From Corallococcus coralloides DSM 2259 (GTDB lineage Bacteria > Myxococcota > Myxococcia > Myxococcales > Myxococcaceae), in assembly GCF_000255295.1 (NCBI RefSeq), contig NC_017030.1, positions 2,480,001 to 2,544,000 of the forward strand: a stretch of DNA of 64,000 nt. The letters are read 5' to 3'. Below are positions 28,901 through 36,406 of the stretch, piece by piece. A model generated the notes under the pieces. The model saw only the letters and a list, made by a program, of their open reading frames with translations, made no database searches and was not told the DNA's origin. Within the stretch, counting starts at the first letter, position 1. Each line of letters starts with the position of its first letter. The position numbers and the translations under genes are program-made.

Positions 28901-29987
28901 GGTGTCCTTCTACAACCGCTCGCTCGCGCCGCTCGTGGACAAGCTGCTCATGGAGGCGCTCACCGTGCGCGCGGGCCCGGATCAGGTCCGCCCGCTCCGG
29001 GCCCAGGTGACGGTGAAGCACGTGGGCGCGCTCCGGCGCCTGGAGCCCCACGCCTTCGACGCCGTCTTCGTGGACGAGGCGCAGGACATGGACGCCAAGG
29101 GGCTGGCGGCCCTGCACGCGCTGGTGCGCCCCATCGTGGGCGAGGACGGCCGCGAGTCCCGCTGCTTCCAGCTGTTCATGGACGACTCTCAGAACGTCTA
29201 TGGCCAGGTGCCCATCGACAGCTTGAAGGAGCAGCTCCCCGAAGGGCTGTCCTTCCGCGGCCGCACCCGCGTGCTCAAGGAGACGTTCCGCGCCACGCGC
29301 GACATCCTCGACGTGGCCTTCAACGTCGTGCTGGACCCGCTGCGCCAGCACCGCGTCACCGACCCCGGCATGCGCGAATACATGAAGGCCGGAGAGCTGG
29401 CCCGCGAGCGGCTCCTGTGGCTGCCGGAGGAGACGCTGGAAGGCCTCTACCGCGTGCAGTCCACCGAGCGCGGCGGCGTGCTGCCCCAGGTGAAGGACTT
29501 CGCCTCCAGCACCAGCGAGGCGCGCTGGGTGGCGAAGGAGATTGCCCGGCTCGTGCGCGAGGAGGGCGTCCACCCGGGCGACATCCTGGTGGTGGCGCCG
29601 GTGATGCCCGCGTCGTTCACGGACGCCCTGCGCAAGGCGGGCGTGCCCGCGGAGGCCTACGGCGGCAAGGGCGGACGGGACGTGACGGACTTCCGGGTGA
29701 GCGGCGTGGACCACGTGCGCGCCACCACGGTGTTCTCCTGCAAGGGCCACGAGTGCCCCGTCGTCTTCTTCGCGGGGCTGGAGGCCCTGGACTCCATCGA
29801 GGCGTGGATGGCGGGCGCCCGCCAGCGCAACGAGCGCGAGAACGAACGCATCCGCCGCGCGATGTTCTACGTGGGGGCCACCCGCGCGATGAAGCGCCAG
29901 TACCTCACCGGCGTGCGTGGGGGCCGCTTCCTCCGGGTGGCCGCGTCCTACGTGGAGACGCTGTCCGGCCACCGCCCGGCGCCCTGA
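25956..29987 (+). CDS. Double SF1 helicase-like protein (Upf1/DNA2-like half fused to UvrD-like half)
   Basis: 1343 residues. Residues 1-280 are low-complexity Ala/Pro/Asp-rich, including a 26-residue duplication, and are probably disordered. The first motor has Walker A GPPGTGKT (456-463), Walker B VVDEAG (D624), motif III LAGDPKQIGPV, motif IV QHRMHP and a C-terminal STIHRQQGTQYDVVMVD...NVAASRAKEYLLVL, as in SF1B DNA2/NAM7-type helicases. The second motor has GVAGSGKT (955-962), VFVDEAQD (D1040), MDDSQNVYGQ, KETFRATRDI and FYVGATRAMK, as in UvrD/Rep (SF1A). All core motifs look intact in both. A Pro-rich spacer separates the halves. No nuclease domain is seen. The ATG ATG start at 25956 has no clear Shine-Dalgarno. 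The substrate is unknown. Confidence 0.85.
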   Translation: MMRRTDEESGQGEAPRDERAPDDLMPVLRVEYDTDVQEGHTAPVLRVRSSWPPQEAEEPAPAPRVTEVKGRASAKARTLTFRELDSAALASMPASHRVNRAVPARPAVQGAAGVADDSAPSREPSRAAGADAAEADAPRPAGADTSEAIAVATGALRETLIGEDAPAGVGTAEANAVATGAMRGTLIGEDAPLPVDAGTVTAKSAAARAPNNEALVTPGVRPFASDAASGGSNGRAPKPPAPNLVRVDDVADARPPEEAPARDVSASGDVTPAEREAMQAAVSSGRRREQWVAPTYLPEDLRDALVAERSQYRAQRIQEAREVGLAGPGVLGLVPVPAADPDWSGGSLLGFLGEELVFAGNIVHLDFESGRVFASSDSGEDLDRRVLSCERWCYRPYDFAEALCAAAAAYEDRVSDLTNALARAKGELLPSTPSPRDAELIPVDRLWRQPWGSIWGPPGTGKTTAVADLIARALRAYPHERILAVAPTNRAADELVMRVSALLERDPIPLRPLARSIFRGGTGASESLHKLPTVALEENKTSKLLNTIQQRERELTLERSRGGPAPELARMQAELRSLRGRVKDPTLKEAEKGESPLMVLTVHRALRLVSELEGEETFQRLVVDEAGMVTRAATALLAPLARQVTLAGDPKQIGPVSRAAEGAGKGTQTWLRASALSHLEDAVKDAERPDVLLLRTQHRMHPDIAKVVSHFCYGGALEDGDLVKDRAQKPAPVPAFPSRAMWLVLDGLSRDTRRLTHGRGETGSGYQRELSAELAVTLARQAVRLGLTVLCVTPYRAQAALLRKLGNAAGLRHDMFSASTIHRQQGTQYDVVMVDTVAGGRPFPPHTLVPILNVAASRAKEYLLVLASRAEARASPVPARFLSLLPRVRVHAGTPPKLELLATQPRPPPPPPPPLVPVGLGGEIEGGKDTGPLFTQEQVSLFERRFDDGHHLVRGVAGSGKTYVLAHWAARYLLENPRARVLVSFYNRSLAPLVDKLLMEALTVRAGPDQVRPLRAQVTVKHVGALRRLEPHAFDAVFVDEAQDMDAKGLAALHALVRPIVGEDGRESRCFQLFMDDSQNVYGQVPIDSLKEQLPEGLSFRGRTRVLKETFRATRDILDVAFNVVLDPLRQHRVTDPGMREYMKAGELARERLLWLPEETLEGLYRVQSTERGGVLPQVKDFASSTSEARWVAKEIARLVREEGVHPGDILVVAPVMPASFTDALRKAGVPAEAYGGKGGRDVTDFRVSGVDHVRATTVFSCKGHECPVVFFAGLEALDSIEAWMAGARQRNERENERIRRAMFYVGATRAMKRQYLTGVRGGRFLRVAASYVETLSGHRPAP
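26394..26531 (+). repeat. Tandem 78-bp duplication in the helicase N-terminus
   Basis: Two copies of a 60-bp core at 26394-26453 and 26472-26531 (period 78 bp, 57 of 60 identical by eye) encode successive EAxAVATGAxRxTLIGEDAP peptides. The period is a multiple of three, so the frame is kept. It looks like a recent in-frame duplication in a disordered region. Confidence 0.75.
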
Positions 29988-29999
29988 AACACAGGGCGC
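29979..29999. terminator. Hairpin overlapping the helicase stop codon
   Basis: GCGCCCTG and CAGGGCGC pair around AAACA; the helicase stop TGA lies in the stem edge. It is placed between convergent genes (29987 and 30008). No U-tract, so termination is inferred. Confidence 0.45.
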
Positions 30000-30007
30000 G
30001 GGACTTG

Positions 30008-30376
30008 TTACATCCGCCAGCCGCCAGGGACGCCCGCGCTCTTGCCGAACGCCGGCTGCGCGTACACCTCACGGAAACGCGCGCGCAGCAGGTCGAACGT
30101 CTGCTGGAGGTCCGGCGCCGCGGCGCGCGTGTCCGGCAGCTGTCCGCCCATCCGCGCGAAGCAGCGGCTCATGGCGCCATCCAGCCACTGCGCCACGGCG
30201 GCGGTGTCCTGGTCCTGAAGCCGCTCGAACACGGACAGGGCGCGCTCCAGCGTCTCGCCCACCAGTTCCGTGGAGTCGACCACACTCCCAGCGCAAAGCT
30301 TCGCGGCCCGAACCTCCAGGGCCGGACGATGCTTGCGAACAAACTCCCCGAAGGCATGCAGATTCACGGTGACCAT
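30008..30376 (-). CDS. Sigma-region-2-like protein without region 4
   Basis: 122 residues. Residues 17-75 (RPALEVRAAKLCAGSVVDSTELVGETLERALSVFERL...VAQWLDGAMSRCFARM) follow the layout of ECF sigma region 2, where 'AEDLVQETLLRA' is replaced by STELVGETLERA and the WL...N...D helix by QWLDGAMSRCFARM. The C-terminal 45 residues show no region-4 helix-turn-helix. It is thus either a truncated, degenerate sigma factor or a single-domain regulator. ATG at 30376 has GAGGGG upstream. The gene is isolated and converges with the helicase gene. The family call is mine by pattern and moderate in strength. Confidence 0.6.
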   Translation of the reverse strand: MVTVNLHAFGEFVRKHRPALEVRAAKLCAGSVVDSTELVGETLERALSVFERLQDQDTAAVAQWLDGAMSRCFARMGGQLPDTRAAAPDLQQTFDLLRARFREVYAQPAFGKSAGVPGGWRM

Positions 30377-30618
30377 TCTTAACCCCTCGCCCCCTCGATG
30401 TCAGAACGCCGGACGCGAAAATCCTTGGCTTCCGGACACCGCGAATCGTGTCGGTGGAAAAGGGTGGTGGGATGAATCATGTATCACTCTCTGTCCAGGC
30501 AAGCGAGGGACCGGGAGCACTTCCCTCGGGCCGTGGGTCGTGCGGGCCACCCGGTGGGAGCGGGCAGACCCAGGGGGCCGGCGTTGTTCTTTGGCGCGTT
30601 TCAAGGAAAGCGAGAGAC

Positions 30619-31413
30619 ATGCGGCGCACGGTGGAGCTGACGGACATGGCAGGGAATGACGAGGGACCCCGTGTCCTCTTGTTGCCCGGGCTGGGTGCGC
30701 GTGGATCGGGCTTTCGTGAACTCGCCCTGCGGCTGACGGACGTGGCGCGTCCCGTCATGGTCGAGTACCCGGAAGGCGAGCATGCCGCGTGCGGCGCGAG
30801 GGCCCTGGCCGAGCAGGTGCTGCGCGTCACGGGGAAGGTGGACGCGGTGGTGGCCAGCTCCTTTGGCGGCATGGTGGCGGCGCACCTGGCCGCGGGCGGG
30901 GCGACGCGCGGCGTGGCGTTTCTGGGGGCCTTCACCCGCACGGAGCACGTGGGGCCTCGCGGAAGGCTCATCGCGATGATGGGACCCATCGCGGTGCTGG
31001 GGCGTCCCGGGCGCGTCGCGGCGTCGCTGGCGGCGTGGCGCCCGGTGGCCTCCCATCAGGTGGCGGACGTGGTGCCCACCACGATGCTGGAGCGGCTGAC
31101 GACGCTGCGGCGCGCGTTCTCCATCCACGCGGAGCCGCCGCCGCCGGACCTGCGCCCGCTGAACGTGTCGTGTCTGTGCATCCAGGGTGACCGTGACGTG
31201 CTGGTGCCGCCGTCCTCGCTGGAGCGACTGGCCGCGTCGCTGCCGGAGGGCACGCCCCGGCACCTGCTGCGCGGCGCGGGACACGTTCCCTATTTCTCAC
31301 ACCCGGAGGAGTGCGCGCGGCTGCTCACGCCGTGGCTCCAGGCGCTCGCGCCCGCGGGGCTCGCGGTGCTGACGGCCCGGGGGCTCGGGGCGGACGTGGG
31401 AAGCGCGGCTTGA
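30619..31413 (+). CDS. Alpha/beta hydrolase
   Basis: 264 residues. Alpha/beta-hydrolase features: oxyanion strand VLLLPGLGARGSGF, nucleophile elbow ASSFGG (A-x-S-x-G variant of GxSxG), acid in QGDRDVLVPP and histidine in GAGHVPYFSHPEE. No signal peptide. ATG at 30619 follows AAGGAAAGCGAGAG; a longer frame upstream lacks a start of comparable quality. The substrate cannot be inferred. A hairpin spans its stop codon. Confidence 0.85.
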   Translation: MRRTVELTDMAGNDEGPRVLLLPGLGARGSGFRELALRLTDVARPVMVEYPEGEHAACGARALAEQVLRVTGKVDAVVASSFGGMVAAHLAAGGATRGVAFLGAFTRTEHVGPRGRLIAMMGPIAVLGRPGRVAASLAAWRPVASHQVADVVPTTMLERLTTLRRAFSIHAEPPPPDLRPLNVSCLCIQGDRDVLVPPSSLERLAASLPEGTPRHLLRGAGHVPYFSHPEECARLLTPWLQALAPAGLAVLTARGLGADVGSAA

Positions 31414-31422
31414 CAAGCCGCG
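31404..31422 (+). terminator. Hairpin spanning the hydrolase stop codon
   Basis: CGCGGCTT-GAC-AAGCCGCG is an 8-bp stem with a 3-nt loop containing part of the TGA stop (31411-31413). It is compact and GC-rich but has no U-tract; attenuation or termination is inferred. Confidence 0.4.
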
Positions 31423-31497
31423 CCCGGTACAACGGATCCACCCTCCCGGCGGGGGGGTGTACGGATGCGGGCGCGGGAAGTAGTTTCGCCTCCGCCG

Positions 31498-32397
31498 ATG
31501 TCGACCCGTCCTCTTCGCGCGCTCCTCTTCCTGGCGTTCCTGTCCACCTCGGCACAGGCCGCCGCGGACTCCGCCCCCGGGCTGAATGCCTCGCCCGTGC
31601 TGCCCACCGCTCCGGCCCAGGCCGCCGCTCCGGCGCCCGCGCCCCGCCGCACCGTGCTGTTGTTGGGTGACAGCCTCATCGCCACGGGCTTCGGGGAGTA
31701 CCTCCAGAACCAGCTCTCCGCGCACCCTCGCATCCGGTGTGAGCGCCGCGCGAAGTCGTCCACGGGCCTCGCGCGCCCGGACTTCTTCGACTGGCTGGAG
31801 GTGGGCCAGCAGGAGGTGCAGCAGCACCAGCCGGACGTCGTGGTGGTCATCCTGGGCGGCAACGACGGGCAGGCCCTGCACACGCGGCAGGGGCGCGCCA
31901 CCGTGGCCTGGGGCAAGCCGGACTGGCAGGGCGAATACCGCCAGCGGCTGTCGGACTTCGTCACGGCCATCTCCGCGCCGGGCCGCAAGATTGTCTGGCT
32001 GGAGCTGCCCGCCACGGGCCGCCAGCGCTTCGAGCAGAAGCTCGCGGTGATCCGCGACCTGCAGCGGGAGGTCATCGCCGCTCGCGGGGACGCCGTGCAC
32101 CTGGACACGCGGCCCTACTTCACCGACGCGCGCGGCAAGGCGCTGAAGCAGGCCCGCGTGGAGGGCTTCCGCAAGCCCATGCGCCTGCGCATGACGGACG
32201 GCGTGCACTTCACCGTGGCCGGCGGGCGCTACTTCGCGAACAAGGTGTACCCGGAGGTGCTGGGCGTACTGGGCCTGGAGCACGCGGAGCCGGAGGAGCA
32301 GCACACCACGCGCCCCGCGGGCGCTCCGGTGAAGCCGGCGATGCAGGCCCTGGCACCGGTCGCCCCGGCGGCTCCGGAAGCTCCCACGAAGCCGTAG
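31498..32397 (+). CDS. Periplasmic SGNH/GDSL-type hydrolase (DUF459-like)
   Basis: 299 residues from ATG at 31498. A signal peptide (residues 1-22, ending AQA) and an Ala/Pro-rich spacer come first. The SGNH blocks are present: GDSLIATG (nucleophile Ser), GGNDGQ (oxyanion Asn), and DGVHFTVAGG (catalytic Asp and His). These blocks and the length match the DUF459 group, which often acts near cell-wall or exopolysaccharide genes as an esterase; no such genes are adjacent here. The C-terminal tail is Pro/Ala-rich. The convergent neighbour's stop is 13 bp away. Confidence 0.82.
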   Translation: MSTRPLRALLFLAFLSTSAQAAADSAPGLNASPVLPTAPAQAAAPAPAPRRTVLLLGDSLIATGFGEYLQNQLSAHPRIRCERRAKSSTGLARPDFFDWLEVGQQEVQQHQPDVVVVILGGNDGQALHTRQGRATVAWGKPDWQGEYRQRLSDFVTAISAPGRKIVWLELPATGRQRFEQKLAVIRDLQREVIAARGDAVHLDTRPYFTDARGKALKQARVEGFRKPMRLRMTDGVHFTVAGGRYFANKVYPEVLGVLGLEHAEPEEQHTTRPAGAPVKPAMQALAPVAPAAPEAPTKP

Positions 32398-32410
32398 CGG
32401 CCTTCCCGCG

Positions 32411-33268
32411 TCAGGAGTGGCGCGGCCAGGAGCTCTCGCTGCCCGCGTCGGGACGCAGCCTGCGCACGGCGCGCAGGAGCAGCTCCTCGTCGCGCGGGTT
32501 GGCCAGGAAGCCGCGCGCCCCCAGCTTGCGCGCCCGTTCGAAGCCCTCGTCGTCCGACGTCCCGTGGACGATGAGCGCGCCCTCGATGTGGACCTCCCCC
32601 GCGAGCAGCCCCTCCATGGCCTGGAGGGGGGCGAGCACCACGTCGTTGTCGCGCGTGTGCAGCACGTCCAGCGGCGTGGCGACGCGCGACGGGATGCTGT
32701 TGCGCGCCAGCGTGCGCGAGATGAGCACCGCGGTGACGGGCGGCCAGCCGTAGAGCATCAGCGGCGGGCTGGGCACGGCGGGGCGGGGTGGTTCCTGCGC
32801 GGCCCCGGCCGTCTCGCGGATGCCATAGAGGGCGCTGAGCGCGCGGGACAGGGCGCCGTCGGAGGCCAGGTGCGGCTCCACGCGTGCCTTGCCGGACACG
32901 GCCCGCACGTCATCCACCGCGTCCAGCGACAGCGGCGCGGGCACGGCCAGGTGCAGGACCTCCTTGTCCTCGCGCGTCTCCAGCCGCAGCGGCACGACGC
33001 CGTACTGCCGGGCGATGCGCGCGGGCACCAGTTTGGTCAGCGCACGGTCGAGCGGATGCCGGTCCAGGTCCACGGCCTCCACGTCGAACTGGATGGCCAG
33101 CCCGCGCAGGACGTCCGCCTCCGTGCACACGCCCTCGCTCACCAGGGCGCGGCCCAGCGGGACATGGACCTCGTGGTGGTGCACCAGCCCCAGGCGGAGC
33201 TGGCCTTTGTCGACCACTCCCAGTTCCAGGAGGATCTCCCCCAACGGGCGTCTGGTTCCGATTTCCAT
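32411..33268 (-). CDS. MshEN/T2SSE_N-type domain protein with receiver-like C-terminus
   Basis: 285 residues from ATG at 33268 (a GTG two codons upstream is also possible). The first 150 residues resemble the N-terminal domain of type II secretion/pilus ATPases (LGEILLELGVVDKGQLRLGLVHH...PLGRALVSEGVCTEADVLRGLAIQFDVEAVDLDRHPLD), known in other proteins to bind c-di-GMP. No ATPase domain follows; instead residues about 165-285 have a receiver-like alternation (VTAVLISRTLARNSIPSRVATPLDVLHTRDNDVVLAPLQAMEG...LIVHGTSDDEGFERARKLGARGFLANP) without an obvious phospho-acceptor Asp. It is a probable regulator; the exact role is unknown. Confidence 0.7.
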   Translation of the reverse strand: MEIGTRRPLGEILLELGVVDKGQLRLGLVHHHEVHVPLGRALVSEGVCTEADVLRGLAIQFDVEAVDLDRHPLDRALTKLVPARIARQYGVVPLRLETREDKEVLHLAVPAPLSLDAVDDVRAVSGKARVEPHLASDGALSRALSALYGIRETAGAAQEPPRPAVPSPPLMLYGWPPVTAVLISRTLARNSIPSRVATPLDVLHTRDNDVVLAPLQAMEGLLAGEVHIEGALIVHGTSDDEGFERARKLGARGFLANPRDEELLLRAVRRLRPDAGSESSWPRHS

Positions 33269-33338
33269 GCCCACTCAAGGTGGCAACCGGCCCCGCACGC
33301 GACGACGGTCGGACGGGGGCTCGTCCGCCCGCCCGCCC

Positions 33339-33710
33339 TCAAGACCCGTGAAGGGGGAAGAGCGCCTCGTAGGCCTCCGGCTTGAAGCCCACGGTGACGG
33401 CCTTCTTCGTGACGAGCACCGGCCGCTTCACCAGCTTCCCGTCCTTCGCCAGCCACTCCAGCAGCTCCGTGTCGGAGGCCGCGTCTATCTTCTCCTTGCC
33501 GAGCGCGCGGTAGCTCTGCCCGCTGGTGTTGAGCCACTTGCGCACGGACACGCCGCTTTGGGGAATCCACTGGCGCAGCTCCGCCACGGTGGGCGGCTGG
33601 TCCACGATGGCGCGCGTCGTGTAGGAGACGCCTCGCGCCTCCAACCACTTCAGCGCCTTCTTGCAGGTGTCACATCCGGAGTACGCCAGCACGAGGATGT
33701 CATCGGACAT
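33339..33710 (-). CDS. Spx/ArsC-family protein
   Basis: 123 residues, the normal size of the family. It has the redox motif GCDTC (C13-x2-C16) near the N-terminus and the family's KWLEARGVSYTTRAIVDQPPTVAELRQWI, LVKRPVLV and GFKPEAYEALF. Members include arsenate reductases and the RNA polymerase-binding regulators Spx/MgsR; the reaction or target cannot be told apart here. The start codon is only 39 bp from the divergent lipoprotein start, so the two promoters must overlap or lie in each other's coding start. Confidence 0.85.
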   Translation of the reverse strand: MSDDILVLAYSGCDTCKKALKWLEARGVSYTTRAIVDQPPTVAELRQWIPQSGVSVRKWLNTSGQSYRALGKEKIDAASDTELLEWLAKDGKLVKRPVLVTKKAVTVGFKPEAYEALFPLHGS

Positions 33711-33749
33711 GCGCGGGCTTCTACCAGAGCGCTTCCGGGAAGAGAGACC

Positions 33750-35108
33750 ATGAACCGCCCCGCCACGCTCCACACCGTCCTGTCCGTCCTCTGCCTGCTG
33801 GGAGGCGGGGTGGGGTGCTCGGGCGAAGTCGAATTCGCTGGAGAGGTGCCCTCGGGCATCGTGCCCGACAGCGGCACCCCGGACCGTGACGACGCGGGGG
33901 CCCCGGACCGCGACGCGGGCATGATTGACGCAGGTACTGCTGATGCCGGCACGTCCGACGCGGGCACGGCTGACGCCGGTACGCCGGACGCGGGCACCGC
34001 CGATGGAGGCGTGGTCATCCCAGCAGACGGCGGCACGCAGGTGACGGGCACGCTGCCCGCGCGCCTGACGCTGGCCGGCTCTCCGTACCGCGTCGTGGGC
34101 AACGCCCAGTACGTCGTCACCATCCCCAAGGGGCAGACGACGACGGTGGAGCCGGGCGTGGTCATCGACTTCAAGGGCAACCCCGCCGTGACGGAAGCGG
34201 ACGTGCGCGACGGCGCGCAGGACGTGATGAACCACCAGAACGGCCGCGTGGAGCTGCGCGTGTACGGCCGCATCCTGGTGCAGGGCACCGCCAGCGCTCC
34301 GGTGACGTTCACCTCCACCAATCCCTACGGCTGGTGGGGCATGAACTTCTTCGGAGACCAGTCCAAGGGGGACGGCGACCCCGTCTTCCGGCACATGGTC
34401 TTCGAGAAGGTGCGCAAGAACGACTACAACGGCGACCGGGACCGCACGCGCGGCGCGCTGTGGGCCTACTACCCGGGGTCGGTCACCATCGAGCACTCGC
34501 TCTTCCGTGACAACGAGTCCTCCGGCAAGTGCGGCGCGCTGGACCTGATGTTCACCGACGGCTCGGTGGTGACGGACACCGTCTTCGAGAACAACCGCAC
34601 CCGCGACATCGACCGGTTCGCCACCGGCGACGGGGCCACGTCCGGCGGCGGCGCGATGTGCGTCACCCACGGGCGCAACTCCATCGTGCGCGGCAACACC
34701 TTCCGGAACAACACGCTGTCCGCCTTCCGGGGCAGCCGGGCCAACGCGCTCCAGCCGCGCACCTACGAGGTGTGGCCCAATGGCACGAACCACTACGACC
34801 TGGGCGGCGGAGGAGCGCTGCACTACTTCCAGCCCGACCACGACCTCATCGAGAACAACGTCTTCGAGAACAACGCCGCCGTGCGAGGGCCCGGCGCGGC
34901 GCTCTACCTGGAGGACGTGCCCAACGCGGGCGTCACCCTGCGCGGCAACACCTTCACCGGCAATCAGGCCGGCGCCGGGGGCGTCATCGTCTGCAACCGG
35001 GGCAGCGGCGACGCCACCGAACTCGTGCTGGGCGCCGGCAACACCTTCAGCGGCAACACCGTCAACGGCGCGGCGGCCCCGCAGGTGACGGGCGACTGCG
35101 CCCGCTGA
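33750..35108 (+). CDS. Secreted parallel beta-helix protein with DAG-repeat linker
   Basis: 452 residues. N-terminal signal sequence with Cys23 (GGGVGC, an imperfect lipobox). Residues about 45-92 are an Asp-Ala-Gly-Thr repeat (DAGTADAGTSDAGTADAGT), a low-complexity spacer common in myxobacterial surface lipoproteins. The rest is a right-handed beta-helix: short repeated rungs rich in Asn, Gly and Val (HSLFRDNESSGKCGALDL, DTVFENNRTRD, GNTFRNNTL, NNVFENNAAV, GNTFTGNQAG), as in pectate-lyase-type or polymorphic outer-membrane repeats. A catalytic activity is not evident. Two hairpins follow the stop. Confidence 0.75.
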   Translation: MNRPATLHTVLSVLCLLGGGVGCSGEVEFAGEVPSGIVPDSGTPDRDDAGAPDRDAGMIDAGTADAGTSDAGTADAGTPDAGTADGGVVIPADGGTQVTGTLPARLTLAGSPYRVVGNAQYVVTIPKGQTTTVEPGVVIDFKGNPAVTEADVRDGAQDVMNHQNGRVELRVYGRILVQGTASAPVTFTSTNPYGWWGMNFFGDQSKGDGDPVFRHMVFEKVRKNDYNGDRDRTRGALWAYYPGSVTIEHSLFRDNESSGKCGALDLMFTDGSVVTDTVFENNRTRDIDRFATGDGATSGGGAMCVTHGRNSIVRGNTFRNNTLSAFRGSRANALQPRTYEVWPNGTNHYDLGGGGALHYFQPDHDLIENNVFENNAAVRGPGAALYLEDVPNAGVTLRGNTFTGNQAGAGGVIVCNRGSGDATELVLGAGNTFSGNTVNGAAAPQVTGDCAR

Positions 35109-35143
35109 GGAAGGCCACCCCGAAAGCCGCCGGAGCCTGGAGC

Positions 35144-35213
35144 GCCTGCCCGCCCGCCTGGAGGGCAGGCAGGCCGCCACGCTTCAGGACCTGCCCCGTG
35201 GGGCCGTGAAGCG
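35144..35213 (+). terminator. Two consecutive hairpins downstream of the beta-helix gene
   Basis: First: GCCTGCCC/GGGCAGGC (35144-35170). Second: CGCTTCA/TGAAGCG with an inner CCCC/GGGG (35180-35213). They follow the stop at 35108 and precede the next ribosome site (GGAAGGAG). They probably end the upstream transcript; no U-tract. Confidence 0.5.
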
Positions 35214-35253
35214 CATCCTTTCGGAAGCCAGCCCATTCCCCGGAAGGAGACGC

Positions 35254-36291
35254 ATGGAGGGCACTCGCGCCGAACCCATCCCCACCCTGGAAGAGCCGCT
35301 GGAGGTGCCAGCGAAGCGCCGGCGGGGCTGGTGGATTCCAGGGGTGCTGGTGCTCGTCGCGCTCCTGGCGTTCATCCTCTCCCGGCACAACGAGGAGAAG
35401 CAGTTCCTGGAGCTGTTGAGGCAGGCCCGGCCCGCGTGGCTGCTGGTGGCCGCCGCGTGCCAGGTGGGCACGTACCTGTGCGTGGCGGGCATCTGGTGGA
35501 TGGTCCTGCACCGGGCACGCATCAAGACCTCGCTCTGGTCGCTGGCGCGGCTGTCGCTGATGAAGCTCGCGTTCGACCAGGTGATTCCCACCGGCGGCGT
35601 GGGCGGGTCGCTGCTCGTGGGACGCGGGCTGCGCCGCCAGGGCGCGAACCCCGGCGTCGCCGCGGGCGCGGTGCTGCTCACGGTGCTGTGCTTCTACGTC
35701 GCGCAGGCGCTGGGCGTGGGCGTGAGCCTCTACTTCCTCTGGCGCAGGTCCGAGCTGAACGATTGGATCCAATGGCTCGTCACCGGCTTCGGCGTGGTGG
35801 CGTTGATCATCCCGCTGGGCATCCTCTGGGCCACGCGGCACCGCGAGTGGAAGCCGGGCCGCTTCGCCCGGCGCATCCCGTCCCTGGGCACCCTGCTCAA
35901 GGCCATCGCGGAGGTGCCGCCCGGCATGCTGCTCAACCCCGGCCTGCTCGCGCGCGGCGTCCTGCTGCAGCTGGGCGTCTACGTGCTGGACGCGGCCACG
36001 CTGGGCGCCATGCTCCAGGCCCTGGGCCAGGAGGTCCCCCTGAGCACCGTGTTCGTCAGCTTCATGGTGGCCTCCATGGCGGAGACGGTGTCCATCATCC
36101 CCGGGGGTGTAGGCACCTACGAGGCCGCGTCCGTGGGCATGCTCAACCTCTTCGGCGTCCCGGTGGAGGCGGCGCTCGCGGGCACGCTGCTCCTGCGCGG
36201 GTTCACGCTCTGGCTGCCCCTGCTTCCCGGCCTGTACCTGCTGCGCCACACCTTCCGCCGCCGCCCCGTGGCCGGTGGGCAGGCAGGCTGA
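35254..36291 (+). CDS. Lysylphosphatidylglycerol synthase transmembrane-region (UPF0104) protein
   Basis: 345 residues from ATG at 35254, preceded by GGAAGGAG. About eight transmembrane helices and the family motifs: DQVIPTGGVGGSLLVGRGLR in the first third and SIIPGGVGTYEAASVGMLNLFGVPVEAALAGTLLLRG near the C-terminus, as in the flippase-like domain of LPG synthases and AglD/UPF0104 proteins. The soluble synthase domain is absent. It is an inner-membrane protein, possibly a lipid or polyprenyl-glycan translocase by family; substrate unknown. The SET-protein gene follows 115 bp later. Confidence 0.85.
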   Translation: MEGTRAEPIPTLEEPLEVPAKRRRGWWIPGVLVLVALLAFILSRHNEEKQFLELLRQARPAWLLVAAACQVGTYLCVAGIWWMVLHRARIKTSLWSLARLSLMKLAFDQVIPTGGVGGSLLVGRGLRRQGANPGVAAGAVLLTVLCFYVAQALGVGVSLYFLWRRSELNDWIQWLVTGFGVVALIIPLGILWATRHREWKPGRFARRIPSLGTLLKAIAEVPPGMLLNPGLLARGVLLQLGVYVLDAATLGAMLQALGQEVPLSTVFVSFMVASMAETVSIIPGGVGTYEAASVGMLNLFGVPVEAALAGTLLLRGFTLWLPLLPGLYLLRHTFRRRPVAGGQAG

Positions 36292-36406
36292 CTTCTCCGG
36301 AAGTCGCGGAAGGCTCCGCGCCCTCGCAGCCGCTTCCCGTGGCTGCCCGTCTTGCGCGATGGTTCGCCCCAGCGTGGACGACACTGGAAGCGAGAGCGAA
36401 GCACTC

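Noticed and set aside
25887..29972. 1361-codon minus-strand open frame opposite the helicase
   Set aside because: Composition is His/Ala/Gln/Arg shadow-like, while the plus strand carries two sets of helicase motifs.
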